From the NCBI GenBank assembly GCA_947589315.1, contig CANPZE010000015.1, positions 1-58,960 on the forward strand: 58,960 nt of DNA. Direction: 5' to 3'. The first letter of the stretch is position 1. Each line of letters starts with the position of its first letter. The DNA comes from an uncultured Lachnospiraceae bacterium (GTDB lineage Bacteria; Bacillota; Clostridia; Lachnospirales; Lachnospiraceae). Positions 19,048-28,402 of this stretch are shown here, one piece after another. The translations under genes were made by a program, and so were the position numbers. The notes beneath the pieces are model-generated. The model saw nothing but the letters and a program-made list of their open reading frames with translations. It did no database searches and had not been told where the DNA came from.

Positions 19048-21080
19048 TATACTGTCACCATCCCTATCGATTGTAATTCAACATCCGTATCTATCTCATT
19101 ATAAGATATTACGATCAGATCCCGGAATTGCTCCTCCGTCAGCTTTTTAAAATACATCCTGACAATAGGCGAGGTAATAATGATCGGATTCTTGCCCAGA
19201 TCTTCCATCTTATCGACCTCATCCTTGACCGCATCCAGGATACTTCTGGTCATATCCGGGTCCAGATTAATATAAGCCCCCTGCTCTGTCTGTTTTACTG
19301 AACCCATAATTTCCTGCTCGATTTTGGGATCCAGGGTAACCACACTGGTCATTTCGTTGGCAGGGAAATATTTATTGGATATCGCCCTCTTCAGGCTTTG
19401 ACGCACATATTCTGTCAATACATCGGTATCCCGGCTGGTAGGCGCATTATCTGCCAGAGTCTCAAAGATCGTTACCAGGTCCCGGATTGAAATCCCCTCT
19501 TTTAACAGATTTTGCAATACCTTTTGTATCTCGCCTACATTGAGCAGCTTAGGAACTAATTCCGTAATCAATGTTGTATTCTGCTCTTGAATATTATTGA
19601 TCAGATTCTGTACATCCTGGCGGGTAAGAAGTTCATCCAGATGTCCCCGGATCACCTCCGTCAGATGGGTTGCAATGATGGAAGGCGGATCGACTACCGT
19701 ATATCCCAGGGATTCCGCACGTTCCCTCTGTCCCTCCGTGATCCAAATGGCCGGCAGATGGAAGGAAGGCTCAAAGGTCGGAATACCTGTGATCTCTTCC
19801 TCTACGTAACCGGGATTCATAGCCATATAATGGTCGAAGAGGATTTCCCCTTCGCTAATGGGCACGCCTTTGATCTTGATCACATACTGGTTAGGATTCA
19901 GCTGGATATTATCCCGCAGGCGGATCATAGGCACAACGCAGCCCATTTCCAGCGCCACCTGACGCCGGATCATAACCACCCGGTCCAGAAGGTCTCCGCC
20001 CTGGTTCACATCTGCCAGAGGGATGATCCCATATCCAAATTCCAGCTCAATCGGATCCACCTGAAGCAAAGAGGCCACATTCTCGGGTCTGCGGATCTCC
20101 TCTACAGACTCCTCTTCCTCCATGGTCTCTTCCTCGATCCCCTCGATCTCCAGATTCATTTCGATCACTCTGCCCACAATGATCAGCAATGCCGCATAAA
20201 CCAGGCAGATCATTGTCTGCAATGGGGTAAACAGCCCCAGGAACGCCATGGTCCCACCTACAATATATAAAACCTTCGGAATGGAGAAGAGCTGCCTGAT
20301 CAGGACATTGCCCAGATCCGATTCCTTAGAGATCTTGGATACCAGCACACCGGTAGACAGGGAGATCAGCAGCGAAGGGATCTGAGATACCAGGCCATCG
20401 CCGATCGTCAGGATCGAATATCTTTGCAACGCCTCGGCAGCAGACATTCCCTGCATCAGGATACCGGTAAGCAGCCCTCCTACAAAGTTTACCATCGTAA
20501 TGATCAGGCCTGCCGTAGCATCTCCCTTTACGTATTTGGTAGCACCATCCATAGATCCGAAAAAGGAAGACTCATCCTGGATTTTCTGCCGCCGTTCTTT
20601 CGCCTGTTCATCATTGATCGCCCCTGTGTTCAGATCAGCATCAATGGCCATCTGCTTACCAGGCATTGCGTCCAGGGTAAACCGGGCCGTCACCTCAGAA
20701 ATACGTTCAGAACCTTTATTGATCACAATAAACTGGATAACGATCAGGATAAGAAAGATTACCGCCCCGATAACCAGACTTCCGCCGCCCACAAAATTTC
20801 CAAAGGTCTGCACTACATTTCCCGCATAACCTGTGGCCAGGATATTTCTCGTGGAACCTACGTTCAGGGAAATCCGGAATAACGTGGTCAGCAGCAAAAT
20901 CGTAGGAAAGCTGGACATATTCAAAGCTTCCGTTGAAAACAATGCATTGAACAAAATAATCAACGCAATAGATATATTAAACAAAATCAAAATATCCAAT
21001 AACAATGTCGGGATCGGCACAATCAAAAATATAATGGGGATCAAAATATATAATCCCAGAAATAAATCATTTCTCTTCAT
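19047..21080 (-). CDS. flhA: FlhA, flagellar export gate protein
   Basis: Core of the flagellar type III export gate. The 677 residues have an N-terminal membrane domain with about eight helices (to about residue 320), including the conserved cytosolic FHIPEP-type segment (ARFTLDAMPGKQMAIDADL, region near 145), and a large C-terminal cytosolic docking domain with PSIIATHLTEV. The start has a GGAGAGG site. It lies between flhB and flhF as in Bacillus. Confidence 0.96.
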   Translation of the reverse strand: MKRNDLFLGLYILIPIIFLIVPIPTLLLDILILFNISIALIILFNALFSTEALNMSSFPTILLLTTLFRISLNVGSTRNILATGYAGNVVQTFGNFVGGGSLVIGAVIFLILIVIQFIVINKGSERISEVTARFTLDAMPGKQMAIDADLNTGAINDEQAKERRQKIQDESSFFGSMDGATKYVKGDATAGLIITMVNFVGGLLTGILMQGMSAAEALQRYSILTIGDGLVSQIPSLLISLSTGVLVSKISKESDLGNVLIRQLFSIPKVLYIVGGTMAFLGLFTPLQTMICLVYAALLIIVGRVIEMNLEIEGIEEETMEEEESVEEIRRPENVASLLQVDPIELEFGYGIIPLADVNQGGDLLDRVVMIRRQVALEMGCVVPMIRLRDNIQLNPNQYVIKIKGVPISEGEILFDHYMAMNPGYVEEEITGIPTFEPSFHLPAIWITEGQRERAESLGYTVVDPPSIIATHLTEVIRGHLDELLTRQDVQNLINNIQEQNTTLITELVPKLLNVGEIQKVLQNLLKEGISIRDLVTIFETLADNAPTSRDTDVLTEYVRQSLKRAISNKYFPANEMTSVVTLDPKIEQEIMGSVKQTEQGAYINLDPDMTRSILDAVKDEVDKMEDLGKNPIIITSPIVRMYFKKLTEEQFRDLIVISYNEIDTDVELQSIGMVTV

Positions 21081-21114
21081 GTGTTTCCTCTCCTTCTTCC
21101 ACAGTTCTGCCCAT

Positions 21115-22239
21115 CTATATCTTTCCTTTCAGCCCATATACATACGCCAGGAGCTCTGCCACCGCCTGATACAGTTCCGGCGGGATCTGGGCGCCAATAT
21201 CAACATTATGGTAAAGCATTCTGGCAAGGGGTTTGTTCTCCACAATCTCCACCTCATATTCCCTGGCTCTCTCCTTAATCTTCTCCGCCAGGAAATCAGC
21301 TCCCTTCGCTACTACAATCGGAGCCTCATACCGCTCCTTATCATACAGGATCGCTACTGCAAGATGGGTAGGGTTTGTAATAACCACATCTGCCTTGGGA
21401 AGCTCCTGCATCATACGCCGCTGGGCCGCCTGCTGCATTCTCGCCCTCTGCTGGCTCTTTACCTTAGGATCTCCCTCTGCCTGCTTAAATTCATCCTTAA
21501 CCTCCTGCTTAGTCATCTTCATATCCTCATGGAACTTCCATTTCTGATAGAAGAAATCTATTACGCCGATAACCGCAAAACAAAAACTGATGCGCAGGCC
21601 AATATTCAGGATCGTATTGCCGATCAGAGAAATTGCCTGGGGCAGCGAATAAGCATACATATTCAGCACCAAAGCCCATTCATCCTTCAGATAGGAATAT
21701 ACCACATAGACCAATACGCCAATCTTGGCGATGGACTTAAGCAATTCCACGAGCTTGTCTTTGGAAAACAGACGTTTCATCCCACTGACAGGATTGAATT
21801 TGTCAAACTTTGGCCTCAGGGGCTCTAACGTCACCTTCCACTTTACCTGGAGCAGAAGCGTTACCACAATCACCACATAGACCACCAACATAAAGGGTAG
21901 GGCTGTGAGCAGGACAAACCTTATGACCTCCTGTAAAATGGTACAGGCCTGGTTTACGGTAAATTCCATGTTGGCGTAGTCTGACAGATGGGAGTATACC
22001 ATATTAAAGCTGTTATAAAAACGCTCTCCCATATAGCCGATCAGCACCCGCAGCAACAGAAAAAACACCAGCAGGGTAGCTGCTGTTGTCACATCCATGC
22101 TTTTCATGGTCTGTCCTTTTTTACGGGCGTCTGCCAGCTTCTTGCTGGTAGGCTCCTCTGTCTTCTCACCACCAGACCCTTCAGCAAACAGCTGCAGATT
22201 ATATTTCAAATAACAAGAATGCTTCACGGCAGATATCAT
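21115..22239 (-). CDS. flhB: FlhB, export gate and substrate-specificity switch
   Basis: Membrane protein of the flagellar export gate that switches export from rod/hook to filament substrates. The 374 residues start with a short extension, then LQLFAEG and EKTEEPTSKKLADARKKGQ, four membrane helices, and the cytosolic domain with the autocleavage site NPTH (VITNPTHLAVAI). I chose the ATG at 22239 because GGGAG lies about eight bases upstream; an ATG at 22272 (11 more residues) has its site too close. Confidence 0.92.
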   Translation of the reverse strand: MISAVKHSCYLKYNLQLFAEGSGGEKTEEPTSKKLADARKKGQTMKSMDVTTAATLLVFFLLLRVLIGYMGERFYNSFNMVYSHLSDYANMEFTVNQACTILQEVIRFVLLTALPFMLVVYVVIVVTLLLQVKWKVTLEPLRPKFDKFNPVSGMKRLFSKDKLVELLKSIAKIGVLVYVVYSYLKDEWALVLNMYAYSLPQAISLIGNTILNIGLRISFCFAVIGVIDFFYQKWKFHEDMKMTKQEVKDEFKQAEGDPKVKSQQRARMQQAAQRRMMQELPKADVVITNPTHLAVAILYDKERYEAPIVVAKGADFLAEKIKERAREYEVEIVENKPLARMLYHNVDIGAQIPPELYQAVAELLAYVYGLKGKI

Positions 22240-22301
22240 CTTCTCTTCTCCCAAGTATCGTACCTTTATCATAACCTATCTGCGGAAAAATAGCAATGTA
22301 T

Positions 22302-23072
22302 CTATGTCATTATGCCTTTCATAAATAAATCTGTCATTTTTCGCATCTCCTCAAAAATCATATCGGTAATCTGGGGAAGCAGGAACATCATTGTAAACAG
22401 GATAAAAAGCCCTACAAAAATCTTCAACTGCATTCCAATCACAAACATATTCATCTGGGGGGCAATCTTAGCCAAAATCCCCAAAACCACATTGATCACC
22501 AGGATACAGGAAAATACAGGAAGAATAATGCGAAAACCAATCATAAAATAATCTGCCATGTACACCATAAAGATCTCCAGCAGATTTCCCCGAAAAGCAG
22601 CCCCGCCTATAGGAATCAGCTGATAGGAATCATACAGGGCGTCTATGACAAAATAATGCATATCGCCTACCAGAAACATTAACAGGAAGAGCTGCGTGAA
22701 AAAATTGGCAGATACGGTGGACTGCACATTAGTCGTGGGATCCATTTCCATTGCCATGGCAAAACCAATCTCCATATCCACCATATGGCCTGAAAAAGAA
22801 AGGATATACTGGCCAAATCCCGCCGCCATGCCGATCAGAAGCCCGGTAATCCCCTCCTGCAGGGCCAGCGCGCCATATCCCAATGGATCTTGATAATCCA
22901 GGGAATTGTAATCCACTAAGTTGGTCACAATAACCGCCAAAAAAAAGGAAAGCCCCACTTTCACTTTTCTTGGGATACTATTGATACGAAAAAGAGGTGC
23001 TGCCACTATCACACAGGATACCCGTATCAACACAAGAATAAAATATTCTATATATTCAATAGAAAACTGCAC
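22302..23072 (-). CDS. fliR: FliR, export gate membrane protein
   Basis: Component of the flagellar type III export channel. The 256-residue protein has about six hydrophobic segments and family features such as PLFRINSIPRKVKVGLS near the N-terminus and MEIGFAMAMEMDP. The start is most likely GTG at 23072, eight bases after GGAG; another GTG three codons upstream overlaps that site. It follows fliQ by about 20 bp. Confidence 0.92.
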   Translation of the reverse strand: MQFSIEYIEYFILVLIRVSCVIVAAPLFRINSIPRKVKVGLSFFLAVIVTNLVDYNSLDYQDPLGYGALALQEGITGLLIGMAAGFGQYILSFSGHMVDMEIGFAMAMEMDPTTNVQSTVSANFFTQLFLLMFLVGDMHYFVIDALYDSYQLIPIGGAAFRGNLLEIFMVYMADYFMIGFRIILPVFSCILVINVVLGILAKIAPQMNMFVIGMQLKIFVGLFILFTMMFLLPQITDMIFEEMRKMTDLFMKGIMT

Positions 23073-23092
23073 TTCTCTCACTCCAAACTATG

Positions 23093-23368
23093 TCATCGGC
23101 TCTTAATATATTCCGGTATCCCCTGCATCAGATCCACAAACAGATCCGACAAATTATTCAGCATCCATCCGCCAAACAATACCAACACTAACATAATCGC
23201 CAGAAACTTCGGTACAAAAGTCAATGTCTGCTCCTGTATGGAAGTGATCGTCTGAAAAATGCTGATGATCAGCCCCACTACCAGGGAAATCAGCAGCATG
23301 GGCGCGGCAGTCATCACGATCACCCATACTACCTCTCTTGCAATATCAATGACTATCGCCTCGGACAT
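23093..23368 (-). CDS. fliQ: FliQ, export gate membrane protein
   Basis: Small two-helix component of the export channel, 91 residues, the standard length. Conserved features are GLIISIFQTITSIQEQTL-type central loop (around residues 33-50) and the C-terminal second helix. A GGGGAG site precedes the ATG. A gap of about 100 bp separates it from fliP. Confidence 0.93.
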   Translation of the reverse strand: MSEAIVIDIAREVVWVIVMTAAPMLLISLVVGLIISIFQTITSIQEQTLTFVPKFLAIMLVLVLFGGWMLNNLSDLFVDLMQGIPEYIKSR

Positions 23369-23467
23369 AAGCTATACTCCCCTCTCTGATAAACGGCCGG
23401 CCTCAGCGGCCTTGTCTTCCTTTGCTGCTATTCTGCGGTCCCCGTCCCCGCAAAAGCTCCCCTTCTG

Positions 23468-24310
23468 CTACTGGAACGATTGAACCAGCTGCCCTACGAT
23501 CAGATTCCACCCATCTGCCAGGACAAAGAGAAGGATCTTAAAGGGCAGGGATATGGTTACCGGAGGCAGCATCATCATTCCCATTGACATCAGGGTAGCA
23601 GATACTACCATGTCAACGGCGATAAAAGGCAGATAGAGTAAAAAGCCAATGATAAAGGCTGTCCGCAATTCACTGATAATAAAGGCAGGGATCAGGACCA
23701 TAAGGCTGATATCATCGTAATCTTCAATCTCATCCGCAGACTCTTCATTGATCTCCAGGAACAGCCGGATATCCTTATCTCTGGTCTGGGCCAGCATAAA
23801 CTTTCTCAGCGGGGCGATCCCCGCATCAATGGCATCCTGCTGGCTCACCTGGCCAGACTGAAAAGGCTGTACCGCATCCGTATTAATCTGGCTAAAGACC
23901 GGACTCATAATAGCCAGGGTCATAAACAGGGAAAGCCCTGCCAGCACCTGGTTCGGCGGCGTAGTCTGCGTTCCCAGAGCAGTACGCAGAAAATGCATAA
24001 CGACAATGATCCTGGTAAAAGATGTAAGCATAATAAGTATGGAAGGCGCCAAAGATAAAATGGTCAGCAGGATCAATATCTGCAATGTGGATTCCAGCTG
24101 TGCGCTGCCCGCATTGGATGTAATATGCAGATCCAATGTATTATCATCCGCATCCGGCTCTCCGGCAATCTCCTCCTGTGTCGTATCGTCCACCCGGCTG
24201 GCCGCCACATGGGAGGAGCCTGATATAGAAAAGGCCAGTATCAGCGCTGCTGCTATCAGCAGACTCTTTCTTACTGACCTTTTTATTCTTGTTATCTTCC
24301 CTCTATTCAT
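23468..24310 (-). CDS. fliP: FliP, export gate membrane protein
   Basis: Builds the core of the export channel with FliQ and FliR. The 280 residues begin with a cleavable-type signal sequence (about 1-37), then an acidic linker and four membrane helices with MLTSFTRIIVVMHFLRTALG, TPPNQVLAGLSLF and MGMMMLPPV. The ATG at 24310 has AAAGG nine bases upstream; an upstream TTG at 24319 overlaps that site. Confidence 0.94.
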   Translation of the reverse strand: MNRGKITRIKRSVRKSLLIAAALILAFSISGSSHVAASRVDDTTQEEIAGEPDADDNTLDLHITSNAGSAQLESTLQILILLTILSLAPSILIMLTSFTRIIVVMHFLRTALGTQTTPPNQVLAGLSLFMTLAIMSPVFSQINTDAVQPFQSGQVSQQDAIDAGIAPLRKFMLAQTRDKDIRLFLEINEESADEIEDYDDISLMVLIPAFIISELRTAFIIGFLLYLPFIAVDMVVSATLMSMGMMMLPPVTISLPFKILLFVLADGWNLIVGQLVQSFQ

Positions 24311-24343
24311 GCATCTCAACCTTTCAGACCCCTTTCTCCGGGT

Positions 24344-24751
24344 CTATTCTCTACTATTATTTTTCTTCTTTACCTTATCATGCAGCATTCCCGAAAATAT
24401 CTCTTTAAATGACGCTGGCTGGGAAGTCTGCGCTTCCTCCAGATCCAGATCCTCTTCCTTCAGTTCTGCCAGTATCTGCAACTGCTCCTTACAGGAAGCC
24501 ACCGCCAGATACTTCCTTCCTACCCGAAGGATCATGATCTGTTTCCCCGGTCCCATGGAAAAGACTTCCTCAACCTCAATATTTTTATTTCTTTGCTGTA
24601 CCATCCCTGTCTTGGCATACCAACGGGTAAACCAATAGGCGGCCACAAGGATCAGGATAAAGACCAGTAACAGTAAAAGCAATTTAACAAAGCTGGAGAG
24701 CATAGATATCTTTACTAAATACAACAATGCATCTACACCTCCAGCTATCAA
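24344..24751 (-). CDS. fliO: FliO/FliZ, export gate assembly factor
   Basis: Membrane protein that helps FliP assemble. The 135 residues have one strong membrane helix (about 18-42) followed by a small cytosolic domain with VEEVFSMGPGKQIMILRVGRKYLAVA typical of FliO (region about 58-83). The start is uncertain: TTG at 24751 lacks a clear site, while GGAGG near 24740 points to a TTG at 24727 or 24724. It directly follows fliY; in B. subtilis and many Lachnospiraceae cheY lies between them. Confidence 0.85.
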   Translation of the reverse strand: MIAGGVDALLYLVKISMLSSFVKLLLLLLVFILILVAAYWFTRWYAKTGMVQQRNKNIEVEEVFSMGPGKQIMILRVGRKYLAVASCKEQLQILAELKEEDLDLEEAQTSQPASFKEIFSGMLHDKVKKKNNSRE

Positions 24752-24757
24752 TTCTCA

Positions 24758-25912
24758 CTATTTCATTATCTCTGTCAGACGGATTCCGAAATTCTCCTCA
24801 ATCACAACAACCTCGCCCCTGGCAACAAATTTCCCGTTGACCAGCACATCCACCGGCTCACCGGCCAGCTTATCCAACTCAATGATCGTTCCCGGGGAAA
24901 AATCCAGAATCTCCTTGATCGATTTATTGGTACGTCCCAATTCCACCGATACCTCCAAAGGAACATCAATGATCAGGTCAATATTCTCCTGCTGTACCAG
25001 AGGACTAACCCCCATATTAAACGGTTGGAACTGTGCCGGCTGTACATTTACATTCGGCGCAGGCATTGCATACGGTTGAGGGGCAGCTGCCGCCATCTGC
25101 TCCGGCATAGCCTGAGGCATCGGTGCGGCGGCTGGCGTAGGAGCTGCTGCGGCTGCCACTTGCGCAGGCGCAGGCTCTGCCACTGGCTGCGATGGCGCCG
25201 CTGCTGCCGGAGCCGGCGCAGGCGCCTGGTCCAGTCCAGCATCACCGATAAATTTCTGATACAATTCTCTGGCAAATTCAAAAGGATATAATTGCATGAT
25301 CTGGCTGTCCACCAGCTCACCAATCTTCATTTCAAAAGAAACCTGCACGATCTCCCCGGAAAGGAAGCTGGATATCTGAACATCCTCAATACTGTCGTTC
25401 AGATCCACCAAACTTGCAGATGGCGGACTGATATCCACTTTTTTCTCCAGCATAGAGGAAAGAGAGGTCGCCGCAGAGCCCATCATCTGATTCATTGCTT
25501 CGCTGATAGCGCTCAAGTGAAGCTCTGTCAGTTCTCCGTCCGTATTGGAGCCGTCCCCTCCCATCATCAGGTCTGTGATGATCTTCACATCAGTATCCTT
25601 CAAGATCAACACATTATTTCCCTCAATACCTTCAATATAAGAAATATGAATAAAGACACAGGGTCTGTCATACTGGGCTGCTATCTCATTCAGCGTAACA
25701 TAAGAAATAGTCGGGGTAGTAATCGTCACTTTATTATTCAGCAGCGTAGACAATGTGGTAGCTGCCGTTCCCATATTAATATTCGAGATCTCGCCAATAG
25801 CATCTTTCTCTGCATCTGTTAAACTTTCTCCTCCAGAAGCAGCTGGCGCTGCGGCTGCTCCGCCGCCTCCTGTAAGGGCATCGATTTCTTCCTGTGATAA
25901 TAATCCATCCAT
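24758..25912 (-). CDS. fliY: FliY, C-ring protein with CheY-P phosphatase domain
   Basis: Switch-complex protein combining a CheC-like phosphatase with a FliN-type C-terminal domain. It has 384 residues: N-terminal CheY-P binding peptide LLSQEEIDAL (4-13), two CheC-type motifs (EISNINMGTA near 40 and EAMNQMMGSA near 140), an Ala/Pro/Gln-rich linker (about 235-300) and a SpoA/FliN domain (about 305-384). It overlaps in context with fliM, only four bases away. Confidence 0.94.
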   Translation of the reverse strand: MDGLLSQEEIDALTGGGGAAAAPAASGGESLTDAEKDAIGEISNINMGTAATTLSTLLNNKVTITTPTISYVTLNEIAAQYDRPCVFIHISYIEGIEGNNVLILKDTDVKIITDLMMGGDGSNTDGELTELHLSAISEAMNQMMGSAATSLSSMLEKKVDISPPSASLVDLNDSIEDVQISSFLSGEIVQVSFEMKIGELVDSQIMQLYPFEFARELYQKFIGDAGLDQAPAPAPAAAAPSQPVAEPAPAQVAAAAAPTPAAAPMPQAMPEQMAAAAPQPYAMPAPNVNVQPAQFQPFNMGVSPLVQQENIDLIIDVPLEVSVELGRTNKSIKEILDFSPGTIIELDKLAGEPVDVLVNGKFVARGEVVVIEENFGIRLTEIMK

Positions 25913-25916
25913 AAAC

Positions 25917-26897
25917 CTATTGTTCCTCCCTTATTACTGATGTGACACGCACTGCATAGGAATCCGAAGTTGCCCCTGGAAGCGCTTTAAACTTCTTAAT
26001 ATTCCCTACATATACGTTTAATTCATCATCAACCTTGGTGTCCAGCTTAATAATGTCACCCAGCTGTATATTAATAAAATCATTAACAGAAATCGTACTG
26101 CGTCCAAATACCGCACGGACTGGAATTCTGACATGGTTGATAATTGCCTCCACAGATTCCTTATACAACCCATCGTCCTTTTCCTGCATTGTAGAATACC
26201 AATATTTCGTATTCAGCTTGTCAATCACTGATTCCACACAGGAATAGGGAATACAGATATTCATAAGCCCTTCTACATCACCGATTTTGAGATTCATGGT
26301 TACAATCGCTGTCATCTCTGTAGGAGAAATGAACTGGGCAAACTGGGAATTCGTCTCAATCCGCTTTAATCTGGGCTGGATTGAAACTACACTCTCCCAC
26401 GGGCCAATCAACATATTTGTACAAACTTCTAAAATCTGCTCCAAAATCGTCAATTCAATCTCTGTAAACTCCCGGGTCTTCTCCAAAGGGGCCCCGCCGC
26501 CTCCCAGCATACGGTCAACAATGGTAAAACCTATATTGGAAGCCAATTCCAATATAATATCCCCCTCTAACGGAGCAAAATTCACGACTCCCAGCAAGAC
26601 CGGATTTGATAATGCATTAGAAAATTCAGAATATGTATTTGCCTCTGCATTCATCACTTCTACCTGTACATTTTTCCGCAGATAAGCCGGTAAATTAGTA
26701 GAAAGTATCCGCCCGTAGTTCTCAAATATAATCTCCAGAGTCCGAAGATGATCCTTTGAAAATTTGGACGGCCTGGAAAAGTCATAATTCTTGATCGCCC
26801 GTTCCGGCTCAGAATCCATCTCTTCCAGATCCAACTCCCCACTGCTGAAAGCGCTTAGTAAGCTGTCAATCTCGTCCTGGGACAAGACATCTCCCAT
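25917..26897 (-). CDS. fliM: FliM, flagellar switch protein
   Basis: C-ring protein that binds CheY-P and transmits rotation reversal. Of 326 residues, the N-terminus has the CheY-P docking peptide LSQDEIDSLL, the middle domain is CheC-like (MLGGGGAP, FTEIELTILEQI) and the C-terminal domain is SpoA-type. The ATG at 26897 follows GAGGTG; a GTG at 26906 overlaps the site. Presence of the docking peptide implies that a CheY exists in this cell although it is not encoded here. Confidence 0.94.
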   Translation of the reverse strand: MGDVLSQDEIDSLLSAFSSGELDLEEMDSEPERAIKNYDFSRPSKFSKDHLRTLEIIFENYGRILSTNLPAYLRKNVQVEVMNAEANTYSEFSNALSNPVLLGVVNFAPLEGDIILELASNIGFTIVDRMLGGGGAPLEKTREFTEIELTILEQILEVCTNMLIGPWESVVSIQPRLKRIETNSQFAQFISPTEMTAIVTMNLKIGDVEGLMNICIPYSCVESVIDKLNTKYWYSTMQEKDDGLYKESVEAIINHVRIPVRAVFGRSTISVNDFINIQLGDIIKLDTKVDDELNVYVGNIKKFKALPGATSDSYAVRVTSVIREEQ

Positions 26898-26998
26898 CTC
26901 ATTCACCTCACACCAGAATCCGGTTCATATACTATATCTATTATAAACCAACATTCCATTCTTCTAGTCTGGTATCTCTATTCCATACCATCTTCCCT

Positions 26999-27026
26999 AT
27001 CATATCATATTTTCCAGAAAAAACAA
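26999..27026 (-). promoter_or_regulatory. possible internal promoter between fliL and fliM
   Basis: TTGTTT (27021-27026) and TATGAT (26999-27004) on the minus strand with a 16-bp spacer resemble a vegetative promoter with a weak -35. The 135-bp gap between fliL and fliM is one of the longest in the cluster. An 11-of-15 match to the CodY box lies at 27009-27023. This is a suggestion from sequence only. Confidence 0.3.
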
Positions 27027-27032
27027 AGCCTA

Positions 27033-27548
27033 TTATTGATAAATAAAACCAGATAAGGATATTTCCACTACTGCCTTTGTATCCAGCCGCTCCCGGATCT
27101 TAGCCAGCGCTTCTTCCTTGACGGCAGGCTCTGAGATATCATCCAGGCTGTGAGAGGATATTACTGAACGGATCACATCCGTTACCTGCGCCTGATTGTC
27201 TGTGATCATTTTCTTAACGGCTTCACTGTCATCTGCCTTTTTATTCACTCCCAAAGTATAACCGTCCAGCTGGGCATAATGCTGGCCTTCCGTTGTCCCT
27301 GCCGCCAGGTTGATCGTCTGAGTCTCCTCAAATGTCACTACAGAGTTCTCCACATCAGCGATGGTATAGTCCTCCGCCCCTTCAGCATCATCCGCTTCCA
27401 ATTCCAGATTCAGCACCGACTCTACCTGGGAGATCAAGTTATTGGTCTTCTGGAACGTAGGCAGCATGACGAAAAACAAGATTGCCGTCAAAACCACATT
27501 GATCACCGTCAAAGCTGTGATGATTACACTAAAAATATTTTTTTTCAT
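27033..27548 (-). CDS. fliL: FliL, flagellar basal-body associated protein
   Basis: Inner-membrane protein that supports stator function. The 171 residues have one N-terminal membrane helix (about 8-30), a coiled linker and the periplasmic-type FliL domain with VVEISLSGFIYQ at the end. It follows motB by about 65 bp and precedes fliM, the normal place. Confidence 0.88.
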   Translation of the reverse strand: MKKNIFSVIITALTVINVVLTAILFFVMLPTFQKTNNLISQVESVLNLELEADDAEGAEDYTIADVENSVVTFEETQTINLAAGTTEGQHYAQLDGYTLGVNKKADDSEAVKKMITDNQAQVTDVIRSVISSHSLDDISEPAVKEEALAKIRERLDTKAVVEISLSGFIYQ

Positions 27549-27613
27549 AGTTTTCCATATCCTCCATTCTTACTCTTTCCTGTATTCCCGTGATACAATC
27601 TCATAAACTCCCT

Positions 27614-28402
27614 TTATTGGGCGTTAGAATATATCTTAATCTCGACACGGCGGTTCTTCGCCCGGCCTTCTGACGTACTGTTGTCCGCCACTGCGATTGC
27701 ATCGCCTCTCCCGGACGCCTCTGCCATGTCTTTTTCTAATTTATGGTTTTCCAGAAAATATTCCAGCACCTTCGTTGCCCTGGCTGTCGAAAGCCAAAGA
27801 TTGCTGGGAAACTCCGCCGTATGGATCGGCACGTTGTCTGTATGCCCCTCAATCTTAATGATCCTGTCAGGATATGCTTTCAAAATATCTCCCACCCGGC
27901 TCAGCATATTTTTAGCGCCGGGACGTATCTCTGCACTTCCCGAATCAAAGAGGATTCCTCCGCTCAGGGAGATCATAACATACTGATATCCTTCGTCCAT
28001 TGTGACTTCGATCGCATCCTGCACCCGCCCGTTTTCACTCCGTTTGACCACATCACTGTATAGCTTCCGGGTATCTGCGCGCTGCTGCTGTTCAATCTCT
28101 GCCATAGGGTCTTCTTCCTCTTCACTCTCTGCTGCTTTTCCCATATCAGATATATAATCATCCAAATTGTTCAGCTGGGTAGCGCCGCTGGATATCAGCT
28201 GCCCCTCTCCCAGGGCCCGGGCGCCGGAACTGAAAATACTGAAACTGTTAGACAGGGACGCCACCAACTCTGCGTATTTTACTTCGTCAACCGCCGACAT
28301 GGAATACAGCAACACGAAAAAGCAAAGAAGAAGGTTCATCAGGTCGGAAAAAGTATCCTTCCAGCCATCGGTCTTGATCTCCTCTTTTTTCTTTCCCGCC
28401 AT
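27614..28402 (-). CDS. motB: MotB, stator protein
   Basis: Peptidoglycan-anchored stator subunit, 262 residues. The N-terminal helix holds the proton-binding Asp in FSDLMNLLLCFFVLLYSMS; an OmpA/MotB peptidoglycan-binding domain (about 150-255) has IKIEGHTDNVP, LSTARA and NRRVEIKI. The ATG overlaps the motA stop (TAATG), so the two are translationally coupled. Confidence 0.94.
   Translation of the reverse strand: MAGKKKEEIKTDGWKDTFSDLMNLLLCFFVLLYSMSAVDEVKYAELVASLSNSFSIFSSGARALGEGQLISSGATQLNNLDDYISDMGKAAESEEEEDPMAEIEQQQRADTRKLYSDVVKRSENGRVQDAIEVTMDEGYQYVMISLSGGILFDSGSAEIRPGAKNMLSRVGDILKAYPDRIIKIEGHTDNVPIHTAEFPSNLWLSTARATKVLEYFLENHKLEKDMAEASGRGDAIAVADNSTSEGRAKNRRVEIKIYSNAQ

Noticed and set aside
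20833-21828. Plus-strand open frame of 331 codons across flhA and flhB
   Set aside because: It crosses two certain genes on the other strand, has no ribosome site and an implausible composition.
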